From: JBDRGD01 sp043818095
GTDB taxonomy: Bacteria > Chloroflexota > Dehalococcoidia > Dehalococcoidales > RBG-16-60-22
Assembly: GCA_043818095.1 (NCBI GenBank)
Contig: JBDRGD010000102.1
Span: 1-24,140, forward strand
Direction of reading: 5' to 3'
DNA: 24,140 bases
A model generated the notes under the pieces. The model worked only from the letters and a program-made list of their open reading frames with translations. It did no database searches and was not told the DNA's origin. A program made the translations under genes and the position numbers. The number at the start of each line of letters is the position of its first letter. Position 1 is the stretch's first letter. Positions 1-7,601 of the stretch are shown piece after piece.

Positions 1-1
1 G

Positions 2-301
2 GAAGGCATTCCCAAGGAGGATATCCTCGCCGGGGTGCACCGCGCCCTCGCGGACAAAATCGTCGCCCTCAGCCAGCGGGTGGGGCTGGAGCCGGACGCC
101 GCCGTCAGCGGGGGCGGGGGCAGGGACACCGGGCTGATTCAGGAACTGGAGGCGCGACTGGGCTTGAAGCTCCTCGTGCCGCCGCAGCCGCAGCTGGTGA
201 ACGCCCTGGGGGCGGCCATTATCGCGGAGGATTTCGGGGGCGGGGAAAGCCCGCCGGAAGACCGTCAGATTACCCGCGGTTCACTGGGAGGAGAACTATG
301 A
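2..301 (+). CDS. BadF/BadG/HgdC-type CoA-dehydratase activator ATPase, C-terminal fragment
   Basis: The reading frame is open from the window edge, so the gene starts upstream and only about 99 C-terminal residues are visible. The segment reads as the end of the ASKHA-fold activator family: a KEDILAGVHRALADKI helix, a VSGGGG nucleotide-binding turn, and the closing stretch around NALGAAIIAEDF. Family members hydrolyse ATP to push an electron into 2-hydroxyacyl-CoA dehydratases or benzoyl-CoA reductases. The cluster-ligating cysteines of the family lie in the missing part, so activity cannot be confirmed. Its TGA overlaps the ATG of the MaoC-like gene (ATGA), so the two are probably translationally coupled. 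The dehydratase partner subunits, if present, would be upstream of the window. Family assignment is fairly secure; the exact substrate system is unknown. Confidence 0.8.
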   Translation, partial: EGIPKEDILAGVHRALADKIVALSQRVGLEPDAAVSGGGGRDTGLIQELEARLGLKLLVPPQPQLVNALGAAIIAEDFGGGESPPEDRQITRGSLGGEL

Positions 302-729
302 GCGAAGAACAACCCATCCTGGAACGCCTGGGGGTGGACACCGGCTACCGGGTGAGCCACACCAAGGAGATTACGGAGAAAGACGTCCGGATGTTCGCGG
401 AGGTCTCCGGCGACTTCAATCCGGTGCATCTGGACGAAGCTTTCGCCCAGAAGACCATGTTTCAGGGGAGGATTGCCCACGGCGTCCTCGCCATCTCTCT
501 GATATCCGCGGCGATGGCTAAGCTGCCGGGGCTGGTGATATTGCTGTCCCACCAGAGCCGCTTCCTGAAACCGGTGCGCATCGGGGACACGATTACCGCC
601 GCCGGGGAAGCGACCAGCGTGCGCAAGGACAAGGGCATCGTCGTCATGCGGAACACCTGCACCAACCAGGACGGAGAGACCGTCGTCGAGGGTGAGACCA
701 CCGTCCGGCTTTTCCCCCCGCCGGGCTAG
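298..729 (+). CDS. MaoC-like (R)-specific enoyl-CoA hydratase/dehydratase
   Basis: A 143-residue single hot-dog domain. The hydratase-2 signature is visible at residues 38-46 (GDFNPVHLD), with the expected catalytic Asp39 and His44. It is followed by the IAHGVL turn and the GDTI strand typical of MaoC dehydratases. Members reversibly hydrate trans-2-enoyl-CoA to (R)-3-hydroxyacyl-CoA in the cytoplasm, usually as dimers. The ATG is preceded by GGAGG with good spacing, and it overlaps the stop of the upstream activator gene. The stop codon overlaps the stop of the convergent B12-binding subunit gene by four bases (CTAG). Next to a dehydratase activator and opposite a mutase cluster, a role in acyl-CoA breakdown is likely; the natural substrate is not evident. 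Confidence 0.88.
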   Translation: MSEEQPILERLGVDTGYRVSHTKEITEKDVRMFAEVSGDFNPVHLDEAFAQKTMFQGRIAHGVLAISLISAAMAKLPGLVILLSHQSRFLKPVRIGDTITAAGEATSVRKDKGIVVMRNTCTNQDGETVVEGETTVRLFPPPG

Positions 730-1142
730 CGCGGACGTTTCCGGGCGAGGGCTTCCCGGATGCAGTCGGCAATCTCTTCCCGGCGGGCGGTCAGGAAAAC
801 GCCGTCGAAACCTATTTCCTTCAGCCGGGGAATATCCTTGGGCGGGAAGATGCCGCCGATGAGGAAAACGGTGCTGTCCTTTATCCCCCGGGCGGCGGCG
901 GCTTCCAGCAGGTCCGTCCCCAGCACCAGTTCCCCGCCGCAGTAGGTGCTGATGCCGATAACGTCCGCGTCCTCCTGGATAGCGGTCTCGATGATGCGCT
1001 CCGGGAGCTCGTTGCCGATGAGCACGACCTCCATCCCGGCGTCCTTGAGCATCCCCGACACGGTAATCAGCCCGCGGGAATGGGTCTCCAGGGGGAACTG
1101 CGCCATCAGCACCTTGATTGCCCTCGTTTTCTGTGCCATCAT
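726..1142 (-). CDS. B12-binding small subunit of a split acyl-CoA mutase
   Basis: A 138-residue Rossmann-like cobalamin-binding domain, corresponding to the C-terminal domain of methylmalonyl-CoA mutase or the small subunit of isobutyryl-CoA and 2-hydroxyisobutyryl-CoA mutases. The base-off/His-on motif DxHxxG appears as ETHSRG (Glu19, His21, Gly24). The cobalt-ligating His is present, but the partner Asp is Glu. The second motif (normally SxL) reads GISTYCGG and the third is LIGGIFPP. The gene starts 20 bases after the stop of the large subunit, with AGGAG before two adjacent ATG codons (1142 or 1139), so the two subunits are almost certainly co-translated. The domain assignment is firm; identity as methylmalonyl-CoA mutase is not proven, because several motif residues are altered. 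Confidence 0.87.
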   Translation of the reverse strand: MMAQKTRAIKVLMAQFPLETHSRGLITVSGMLKDAGMEVVLIGNELPERIIETAIQEDADVIGISTYCGGELVLGTDLLEAAAARGIKDSTVFLIGGIFPPKDIPRLKEIGFDGVFLTARREEIADCIREALARKRPR

Positions 1143-1162
1143 GCTCTCCTCATTCCGCGGAC

Positions 1163-2923
1163 TCAGGCGTACAGCGGCGGTTTCCAGGAACCGAAGGCGT
1201 TGATGAACGCCCGCCGCATCTCGCCCTCGGTGACGTTGGCGCGGGCGCAGGCCACCGTGTATTCCATGACGTTCTGCCCGCTCTTGCAGGCCTCTTCCAG
1301 CGCCCGGAGATTGCGTGCCGCCTCCTCGTTGTTCCGGGTGCGGCGGATGCGCTCCAGTTTGGCCTTCATCTCCGCGGCGATGCTCTCGTCGTACTCGTGC
1401 ACCACCACGTCCGGCAACTTGACCTCCGGCGCACGGAAGTAGTTGACGCCGACCACCTTGATTTCGCCGTCGGCAATCATCCGTTGCTCTTTCTCGATGT
1501 GGCGCAGCGCCTTGTTGTGCAGCCAGCCGCTGGTCACCGCCGCGACGATGCCCCCCATCCGCTCGATTTCATCCACCTCGTTGAGGATACGATTTTCCAT
1601 CTCGTCGGTGAGCGCCTCCACGTAGAAAGAGCCCGCCAGCGGGTCCACCACCTGGGTCACCTGGGTTTCTGCCTCGATGATCTGCTGCGTCCTCAGGGAC
1701 AGCAGCGAGGACGCCTCGGTGGGCACCGAGTAAGCCTCGTCAAAGGAATCGACGTGCATGGACTGCACGCCCCCCAGCACCGCCGCCAACGCCTGGTAGG
1801 CGGAACGCACCACATTATTATACGGCTCCTCGCGGAAGAGGGAGACCCCGGAGGTCTGCACGTGGCAGCGCATCCACATGGAACGCGGCTTCTGCGCCTG
1901 GAAGCGGTATTTCATGATCTTGTACCAGAGGCGCCGCACCGCGCGGATACGGGCCACCTCCTCGAAGAAGTCGTTCGCCGGCGCCCAGAAGAAAGCCATC
2001 CGCTCCGCTATCCAGTCGATGTCGTGCCCCCGCCGCTGCATCTCCTTGAGGATATCGATGCCGTTAGCCAGAGCGACGGCCATCTCGGTCACGCCGGAGG
2101 TGCCCCACTCCCGCAGGTTGTAGCCGTTCAGGGTGACGTAGTTCCACTGGGGCACGTATTTCCGCATGAACTCGATGTTGTCGCACTGGATGCGGAAATC
2201 GTCATGGGGCGGGATATACTCGGAGGCGCTGCGCACCAGGCTCTCCATGATGAAATCGTTCTGGGAGCTGCCGGGCAGGTTCTCCCAGGAAATACCGCGG
2301 CGTTCCGCCATCACCAGGTACATCGGGAAGATGATGGCGGTGTTGCGGGGATAATGGGTGACAATCGAGGCGCTCACCTTGTCCACGGGGATGTCCTTCA
2401 CCACCGCCTCGATGTCTTCCACGCAGTCGATAGGCACGCCCACCGTCGCCACCTGCCCCTTGCTTTCCGGTTCATCGGAATCGAACATCTGGACCGTCGC
2501 CAGGTCCAGCGCCCAGTTGGCGCCGGTGGCGCCATGCTCCAGGAGCATCTTCATGCGCTGGTTGCACTGCTCCGGGGACCCCGCCCCGAATATCTGGCGG
2601 ATGGTGAAGACCCTGCCCCGGTACATGTTGGGGTGGACGCCGCGCGTGAAGGGCGCCTCCCCGGAGAAACCGAGGTCTTCCATGTAGTCCAGCTGCGGGG
2701 TATTCAATGGGGTGTAAGTAAGCTCCCGGGGGACCTCGGAGCCGAGAATCGTGTGCGGGGTGACCGTCCAGTTCTCCCGGTCCTGCTCCCGCACCACGGT
2801 GCTGCGCCAGCGCTGATACTCCGCCTTTATCTGCTGCAAAGCCGCTTCGCGGTAGAGCGGGGTGCGCTTCCTCCCGGACAGCGCCTCCTGCAATATCTCT
2901 TTGGTGGTCTTCCCTGCCATCAT
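1163..2923 (-). CDS. Large subunit of a coenzyme-B12-dependent acyl-CoA mutase (methylmalonyl-CoA mutase family)
   Basis: 586 residues, matching the catalytic (beta/alpha)8 barrel subunit of split mutases without the B12 domain. Family landmarks are clear: FTRGVHPNMYRGR near residues 92-104, SSQNDF (Gln221), YNNVVR, and VVDPLAGSFYVE near the end of the barrel. By my hand alignment to Propionibacterium methylmalonyl-CoA mutase, the Tyr89 position is Ile111 (RQIFGAG), Arg207 corresponds to Arg244 with a one-residue shift, and the catalytic His244 is Asn269 (NGYNLRE). Ile at the first position recalls 2-hydroxyisobutyryl-CoA mutase; the Asn is unusual for the family. The start may be ATG 2920, since AGGAGG is better spaced for it. 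The downstream B12 subunit and the upstream acyl-CoA dehydrogenase and MeaB support a real mutase, but the substrate is open. Confidence 0.9.
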   Translation of the reverse strand: MMAGKTTKEILQEALSGRKRTPLYREAALQQIKAEYQRWRSTVVREQDRENWTVTPHTILGSEVPRELTYTPLNTPQLDYMEDLGFSGEAPFTRGVHPNMYRGRVFTIRQIFGAGSPEQCNQRMKMLLEHGATGANWALDLATVQMFDSDEPESKGQVATVGVPIDCVEDIEAVVKDIPVDKVSASIVTHYPRNTAIIFPMYLVMAERRGISWENLPGSSQNDFIMESLVRSASEYIPPHDDFRIQCDNIEFMRKYVPQWNYVTLNGYNLREWGTSGVTEMAVALANGIDILKEMQRRGHDIDWIAERMAFFWAPANDFFEEVARIRAVRRLWYKIMKYRFQAQKPRSMWMRCHVQTSGVSLFREEPYNNVVRSAYQALAAVLGGVQSMHVDSFDEAYSVPTEASSLLSLRTQQIIEAETQVTQVVDPLAGSFYVEALTDEMENRILNEVDEIERMGGIVAAVTSGWLHNKALRHIEKEQRMIADGEIKVVGVNYFRAPEVKLPDVVVHEYDESIAAEMKAKLERIRRTRNNEEAARNLRALEEACKSGQNVMEYTVACARANVTEGEMRRAFINAFGSWKPPLYA

Positions 2924-2951
2924 AGCCTCCTTAACCGCCGCCAGAAACAGG

Positions 2952-4097
2952 TCAGTTCTCCCGCATCAGGTAGCGGGCGATGGTCCGGCGCTGCATCTCG
3001 GACGTGCCTTCGTAAATCTCGGTAACCTTAGCGTCGCGGAGGTAGCGCTCCACGGGGTATTCGTCGATATAGCCGTAGCCGCCGAAAATCTGCACCGCCT
3101 TATTGGTCACGAAAGACGAAGCCTCTCCGGCGAAGAGCTTCGCCATGGAAGCCTCCTTGACGAAGGGCTCCCCGAGGTCGCAGAGTGCGGCGGCGCGGTA
3201 GGTCAGCAGGCGGGCGGCGTCAATCTGCGTCGCCATGTCCGCCAGCATCCACTGGATTGCCTGGAAACTGATAATCGTCTCCCCGAACTGGCGGCGTTCC
3301 TTGGCGTAAGCCAGCGCCTTCTCGAATGCCCCCTGGGCAATCCCCAGCGCCTGCGCCGCCACGGAAATCCGGCTCTCGTCGATGGCAAAGAGCGCGATTT
3401 TAAAGCCATCGCCCTCGCTGCCCAGGCGGTTCGCCTCCGGCACCCGACAGTCGGTAAAGACCAGCTCTGCGGTGGACGTCCCGCGGATGCCCATCTTGTG
3501 CTCCAGTTTACCCACGGCAAAGCCAGGCATGTCCTTCTCCACGACGAAAGCAGTGATGCCCTTGTGCCCCAGGGAGCGGTCAGTGCTGGCAAAGACCACC
3601 ACGTAATCGGCTTCGGCGCCGTTGGTGATGAAGACCTTGGTCCCGTTCAGCACGTAGCCGCCTTTTGTTTTGACCGCGGTGGTCTCCATGTTCGCGGGGT
3701 CGCTGCCGGCGCCCGGCTCGGTGAGGGCAAAGGCGGCGATTTTCGCGCCCTGGGCCACCGGCACGACGCAGCGCCGGCGCTGCTCCTCGTTGCCGAATTG
3801 ATAGAGCGGCTGTCCCGCCAGGCCCGCCGTGACGAAATAAATCGCGCCGGTAGCAGCACAGACACGGGCGATTTCTTCCTCGACGAGGGCGAAGCTGAGG
3901 ATACCGCCGCCGCTGCCCCCGCAGTCCTCGGGAAAGGGAATCCCCATCAGCCCCAGTTCCGCCATCTTCCGGATACTTTCCGCGGGATACCGGGCCTCTT
4001 TATCCACCGCCGCCGCCAGGGGCGCAATCTCCTTCTCCGCGAAGTCATGCACCATCGTCTTCAGCATCCTCTGCTCTTCAGTTAAGGAGAAATCCAT
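2952..4097 (-). CDS. Acyl-CoA dehydrogenase
   Basis: 381 residues, the standard length for a soluble FAD acyl-CoA dehydrogenase. The N-terminal helical domain (MDFSLTEEQRML) leads into the FAD/substrate strand block FALTEPGAGSDPANM and NGTKVFITNGAEAD. The C-terminal helical domain contains QIFGGYGYIDEYPVER and IYEGTSEMQR, with Glu363 at the catalytic base position of medium- and short-chain enzymes. It would oxidise an acyl-CoA to the 2-enoyl-CoA and pass electrons to an ETF. AGGAGG lies 6-7 bases before the ATG. It sits between meaB and the mutase large subunit on the same strand, so it probably acts on the substrate or product of the mutase pathway. Substrate chain length and branching cannot be read from sequence alone. 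Confidence 0.93.
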   Translation of the reverse strand: MDFSLTEEQRMLKTMVHDFAEKEIAPLAAAVDKEARYPAESIRKMAELGLMGIPFPEDCGGSGGGILSFALVEEEIARVCAATGAIYFVTAGLAGQPLYQFGNEEQRRRCVVPVAQGAKIAAFALTEPGAGSDPANMETTAVKTKGGYVLNGTKVFITNGAEADYVVVFASTDRSLGHKGITAFVVEKDMPGFAVGKLEHKMGIRGTSTAELVFTDCRVPEANRLGSEGDGFKIALFAIDESRISVAAQALGIAQGAFEKALAYAKERRQFGETIISFQAIQWMLADMATQIDAARLLTYRAAALCDLGEPFVKEASMAKLFAGEASSFVTNKAVQIFGGYGYIDEYPVERYLRDAKVTEIYEGTSEMQRRTIARYLMREN

Positions 4098-4114
4098 AAC
4101 ACTCCTCCTGAAAG

Positions 4115-4141
4115 CGAAAATCCCCCGCTCCGCGGGGGTAT
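4115..4141 (-). terminator. GC-rich hairpin between meaB and the acyl-CoA dehydrogenase gene (weak terminator or processing site)
   Basis: A perfect seven-base stem, CCCCCGC pairing with GCGGGGG (4122-4128 and 4132-4138), has a three-base loop. On the minus strand, the transcribed strand here, it is followed by ATTTTCGCTTT, a short imperfect U tract. It lies between the meaB stop and the Shine-Dalgarno of the dehydrogenase. It could attenuate transcription or stabilise an mRNA end within the operon. The poor U tract argues against full termination. Confidence 0.35.
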
Positions 4142-4155
4142 TTCAGAACCCGGCG

Positions 4156-5157
4156 CTACTCCGCCTGTTGGCTGTCGCCCATCTCCCGGACAAGACGGCG
4201 GGTGATTGCCCGCGCCGCGGCATGGGGCGAAGTCTTACCCTGCAACATCTCATCCACCAGCTTCTTCAGGTAATCACCGGCATCTATCCGGTGCACGAAG
4301 TCGTGCAGGAAACCCTCCATGGTCTCCAGCAGCTCCAGTTTGGCCCGCTCCCGCTGCCGTTTCTCCAGCTCCCCGCTGGAAACGAGGAACTCCCGGTGCC
4401 GCCGGATTTCCGCCACCAGCTCCCCGGTGCCCTTGTCCGAGATTGCCTCCGTGAGGACGATGCCCGGCTTCCACTCGTTGCGATGGTAGGTCCTCATGGC
4501 GAGCATCACTTCCAGGTCCGCGCGGACATGCTCCGCCCCCTCCCGGTCCGCCTTGTTCACCACGAAGATGTCCGCCGCCTCCAGGATACCCGCCTTCATC
4601 ATCTGTATTTCATCGCCCGCGCCGGGGGTGAGCACCACCAGTGTGGTATCCGCCGCCCGGGTGATATCGATTTCCACCTGCCCGGACCCGACGGTCTCGA
4701 CGATGATGACGTCCTTGCCCAGCGCCGCCATGACGTGGACGGTGCCGATGGCCGCTTTGGCGAGGCCCCCCACCCAGCCGCGCGTCGCCAGGCTGCGGAT
4801 AAAGACGCCGCTGTCCACGCAATGCTTTTGCATACGGATGCGGTCGCCGAGAATAGCGCCCCCGGTAAAGGCGCTGGAGGGGTCGATGGCCACCACCCCG
4901 ACGGTCAGTTCCTCCTGGCGGAATGCCCTTATCAGGTTGTCCGTCAGGGAGCTTTTACCGGCGCCGGGGGGACCGGTGATGCCGATGACCTGCGCCTTCC
5001 CGGTGTGGGGATAGATGATTTCCAGGGCCCTACCGGCTTCCGGCGCCTCGTTTTCCACCTGGCTGATAAGGCGTGCCGCCGCCGCAACTTCACCGGCGAG
5101 GACCCTCTTCGCCAATGCCACTTCCATTGTTTCCGAAGCACCCGTATTCCGGCTCAT
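4156..5157 (-). CDS. meaB: MeaB/ArgK-type G-protein chaperone of the B12 acyl-CoA mutase
   Basis: 333 residues, typical of MeaB/MMAA. The P-loop GPPGAGKSS is followed by the Mg/switch segment DPSSAFTGGAILGDRIRM, the conserved SLATRGWVGGL stretch, Walker B/switch ETVGSGQVEID, and the guanine-specificity motif NKADR. MeaB GTPases load adenosylcobalamin into methylmalonyl-CoA-type mutases and protect or rescue them from inactivation. Where family members usually have GQSE in the switch III region, this one reads GQVE. A Shine-Dalgarno AGGAG lies about 10 bases before the chosen ATG. The gene belongs to the same minus-strand cluster as both mutase subunits. Older annotations as a lysine/arginine/ornithine transport ATPase refer to the same family. 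Confidence 0.93.
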   Translation of the reverse strand: MSRNTGASETMEVALAKRVLAGEVAAAARLISQVENEAPEAGRALEIIYPHTGKAQVIGITGPPGAGKSSLTDNLIRAFRQEELTVGVVAIDPSSAFTGGAILGDRIRMQKHCVDSGVFIRSLATRGWVGGLAKAAIGTVHVMAALGKDVIIVETVGSGQVEIDITRAADTTLVVLTPGAGDEIQMMKAGILEAADIFVVNKADREGAEHVRADLEVMLAMRTYHRNEWKPGIVLTEAISDKGTGELVAEIRRHREFLVSSGELEKRQRERAKLELLETMEGFLHDFVHRIDAGDYLKKLVDEMLQGKTSPHAAARAITRRLVREMGDSQQAE

Positions 5158-5236
5158 GACCTGCGCACTCCTGCGGAGAAATGCTCTCCCCTTCCGACCA
5201 CCCCGGCATCCCTATTGACGGAAAAAAACCGGCGGG

Positions 5237-6793
5237 CTAGGGTTTGCCGTATTTCTCCCGCAGCTCCCGCTTGATGATTTTGCCCATGGGGTTCCGCGGC
5301 AGGCTGTCCACGAAGACTACCGAACGCGGCCTCTTGAAGCTGGCGAGCTTCTCGCGGCAGCACTCCATGATTTCCTCCGGGGTGGCCCTCATCCCCTTCT
5401 TGAGAACGACGATGGCGCGGGGCTCCTCGCCCCAGGTATCGTCGGGGACGCCGATAACCGCCACCTCCTCTATTTGAGGGAGCTCCTGAAGCGCCTGCTC
5501 CACTTCTTCCGGCGAGATGTTCTCGCCAGCGCGGATAATCATGTCGGTCGCCCGGCCCGAGAGGAAGTAATAGCCTTCCTCGTCGCGGTAGCCTATATCG
5601 CCGGTATGTACCCAGCCGTCCTTGTCAATCGTCTTGCTGGTCTTTTCCTCGTCCTTCCAGTAGCCCGCCATCACCCGCGGACCACGCGCCAGGATTTCCC
5701 CCACCTCGCCGGGGGACAAAGCTTTGCCGTCCTCGTTGATGACCTTCATCTCGACGTCGGCCATGGGCTTGCCGATGGACGCCAGCCTTTGCAGCTTCTT
5801 CTCCCTCTCCTCGGGGGTCCCGGTGAGAACATGGTCTTCCGGGCTCAGGGCGGTTATCGTGGAGGCGGTCTCCGTCTGGCCGAAGGCATTGATGAAGCCC
5901 ACGCCGGGGAGGAGACCCAGCGCCTTCTTGATGACCTCCAGCGGCATCGGGGCGGCCCCGTAGGTAATCACCTTCAGGCTTTTCAGATTATGCTTGGCGA
6001 AATCGGGGTGGTCGATGAGCTGTTTGAGCATGGTGGGGACCATCATCGCCCGGTTCGCCTGCCATTTTTCCACCAGTTCCATCCACTCCCCGGCGTCGAA
6101 CTGGCGCTCCATCACCAGTGTCCGCCCCCCGTAGATGGCCGCCATCACCGCCTGCATTCCGGCGATGTGGTAGAGGGGGACGGTGAGGATGTTGCGCTCC
6201 TCCAATTCCGGATCCGCCGGGGTCACGTTATCCAGCACGTAGGAGGAGAAACTGGTATGGGGCAGCATGACCCCCTTGGGAAAGCCGGTGGTCCCGGCAG
6301 TATACATCAGGATGGACGTGTCGGCGTCGTCGATTTCGGTGAAAAGGGGCTCGTCCGAAGCGCCCGCCAGCAACTCTTCGTAGTTGAGAGCCTCCGGCAC
6401 CTTCTTGTCCACGCAGATAAAGTGCCGTACCGTTTTCAGGCCGGGGCGCATCGCCATCATCATATCGGCGTACCGGCCCCCGAAGATAATCGCCTCCGCC
6501 TCCGAGCTGTTGAGCATGTAGGTCAGCTCATGATCCTTGGCCCGAAAATTCAGCGGGACGTAGATGCCGCCCAGCCTCGCCACGGCGAAATAGGTCTCCA
6601 CGCACTGGTTGCAGTTGACCTGCAGGAAAGCAACCCGGTCACCCTTCTTGCATCCCAGCTTCGCCAGACCGTTCGCCAGCCGGTTGACGCGCTCGTTCAG
6701 CTGGCCGAAGGTGTAAATCTGGTCTTCGAAGATGATGGCGGGGCGGTCGGGGCAGATGGCGGCGGAAATCTCCAGGAACTCGGTTGTATTCAC
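5237..6793 (-). CDS. AMP-forming acyl-CoA synthetase (acid-CoA ligase)
   Basis: 518 residues of the ANL superfamily. The phosphate-binding loop is MYTAGTTGFPKG, followed by the NAFGQTE motif, the hinge region HTGDIGYRDEEGYYFLSGR, GENISPEEVE, and the C-terminal PRNPMGKIIKREL carrying the catalytic lysine. It would activate a carboxylic acid to its CoA thioester via an acyl-adenylate. The start codon is GTG (6793-6791), preceded by AGGAGG with a six-base spacer. It heads the ligase-meaB-dehydrogenase-mutase run and has a candidate promoter just upstream, so it is the likely entry enzyme of the pathway. Substrate class (fatty, branched or aromatic acid) is not determinable from the motifs seen. 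Confidence 0.92.
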   Translation of the reverse strand: MNTTEFLEISAAICPDRPAIIFEDQIYTFGQLNERVNRLANGLAKLGCKKGDRVAFLQVNCNQCVETYFAVARLGGIYVPLNFRAKDHELTYMLNSSEAEAIIFGGRYADMMMAMRPGLKTVRHFICVDKKVPEALNYEELLAGASDEPLFTEIDDADTSILMYTAGTTGFPKGVMLPHTSFSSYVLDNVTPADPELEERNILTVPLYHIAGMQAVMAAIYGGRTLVMERQFDAGEWMELVEKWQANRAMMVPTMLKQLIDHPDFAKHNLKSLKVITYGAAPMPLEVIKKALGLLPGVGFINAFGQTETASTITALSPEDHVLTGTPEEREKKLQRLASIGKPMADVEMKVINEDGKALSPGEVGEILARGPRVMAGYWKDEEKTSKTIDKDGWVHTGDIGYRDEEGYYFLSGRATDMIIRAGENISPEEVEQALQELPQIEEVAVIGVPDDTWGEEPRAIVVLKKGMRATPEEIMECCREKLASFKRPRSVVFVDSLPRNPMGKIIKRELREKYGKP

Positions 6794-6831
6794 TACTTAC
6801 CTCCTGACGGATTTGGCGTAACCAAGTTGTT

Positions 6832-6861
6832 ATTTTAACCTAACGGGGGCAGAAAAAGCAA
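6832..6861 (-). promoter_or_regulatory. Candidate promoter for the ligase-meaB-dehydrogenase-mutase genes
   Basis: On the minus strand, TTGCTT (6861-6856) and TAAAAT (6837-6832) are separated by 18 bases. They lie in the only AT-rich patch between the first crotonase and the ligase, about 39 bases before the GTG start. This suggests the ligase operon can be transcribed independently of the crotonases. The assignment is by eye only. Confidence 0.4.
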
Positions 6862-6872
6862 ACCGGCGCAGA

Positions 6873-7589
6873 CTATTTGCCCTGCCCGGACAGCCTGGCT
6901 TCCAGCTCCAGGCCCGCCGCCAGGGGAAGGCCCGCGCCGCGGTCTACCGCCTGCTTGATGGCCCGGATAGCGCCCGGCGCGTAGCTCCCGATTTTCTGCG
7001 CCAGTGCCCGGGCCTCCGGCAGCAGGCCGGTCCGGGGGACCACGCGGTTGACCAGCTTGAGGCGGAGCGCCTCCGCAGCATCGAGCCACCGTCCGGTAAG
7101 CAGCATTTCCAGCGCGATGGCCCTGCCGGCGGTGCGGGGCAATGTCTGGCTGCCGCCCGCCGCCGGGATAATGCCCAGGCCCGGCTCCGGCAGGCCGAAA
7201 CGGGCGTCTTCCGCGGCAATCCGCAGGTCACAGCAGAGCGCTATCTCCAGTCCGTCGCCCAGCACATAGCCGTGCACGGCGGCAATCACCGGCTGGGGCA
7301 GACCCAGGAAAAGCCCCCAGACATCCCGCTCCCAGCGCACCCGCCGGGCGACCAGCGGCGACGGCGCGGTGAGGAACTCGGTCAGGTCCGCCCCGGCGCA
7401 GAAGGCCTTTTCCCCGGCGCCGCTGAGAAGCACCACCCCCACCTCATCGTCCTCGCGAATCGCCCCCAGCACCTGGTAAAGCTCGTCCCGCATGCGGATG
7501 TTATAGGTATTGAGGGCGGCGGGGCGGTTCAGGATAACGTGCGCCACCGCGTCCTGCTTTTCGTAGAGAATCGTCTCGAAGGCGCTCAC
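6873..7589 (-). CDS. Enoyl-CoA hydratase/isomerase (crotonase), with both catalytic glutamates
   Basis: 238 residues, slightly short for the crotonase fold. The first oxyanion-hole segment is KAFCAGADL (61-69). The second spans the GDGLEIALCCD stretch. The two glutamates equivalent to rat hydratase Glu144 and Glu164 are Glu115 (LEIAL) and Glu135 (GLPE), exactly 20 residues apart, so hydratase chemistry is plausible. The start is GTG with an AGGGGGA-like ribosome site, and it follows the other crotonase gene by 12 bases. It may hydrate the enoyl-CoA produced by the neighbouring dehydrogenase, but isomerase or other crotonase activities are not excluded. Confidence 0.88.
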   Translation of the reverse strand: MSAFETILYEKQDAVAHVILNRPAALNTYNIRMRDELYQVLGAIREDDEVGVVLLSGAGEKAFCAGADLTEFLTAPSPLVARRVRWERDVWGLFLGLPQPVIAAVHGYVLGDGLEIALCCDLRIAAEDARFGLPEPGLGIIPAAGGSQTLPRTAGRAIALEMLLTGRWLDAAEALRLKLVNRVVPRTGLLPEARALAQKIGSYAPGAIRAIKQAVDRGAGLPLAAGLELEARLSGQGK

Positions 7590-7601
7590 GAAGCTTTCCC
7601 C

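Noticed and set aside
1118..3025. 635-residue plus-strand ORF opposite the mutase genes
   Set aside because: It is antisense to the well-supported mutase subunits; it is His/Arg/Pro-rich with no recognisable domain, a normal by-product of high GC.
5222..5245. Possible terminator after the ligase gene (AAACC/GGTTT stem with a T run on the minus strand)
   Set aside because: Only a five-base AT-containing stem with a ten-base loop and few U residues left for the tail; too weak to call.
5474..6838. 454-residue plus-strand ORF opposite the acyl-CoA ligase
   Set aside because: Antisense shadow of a gene with clear ANL motifs.
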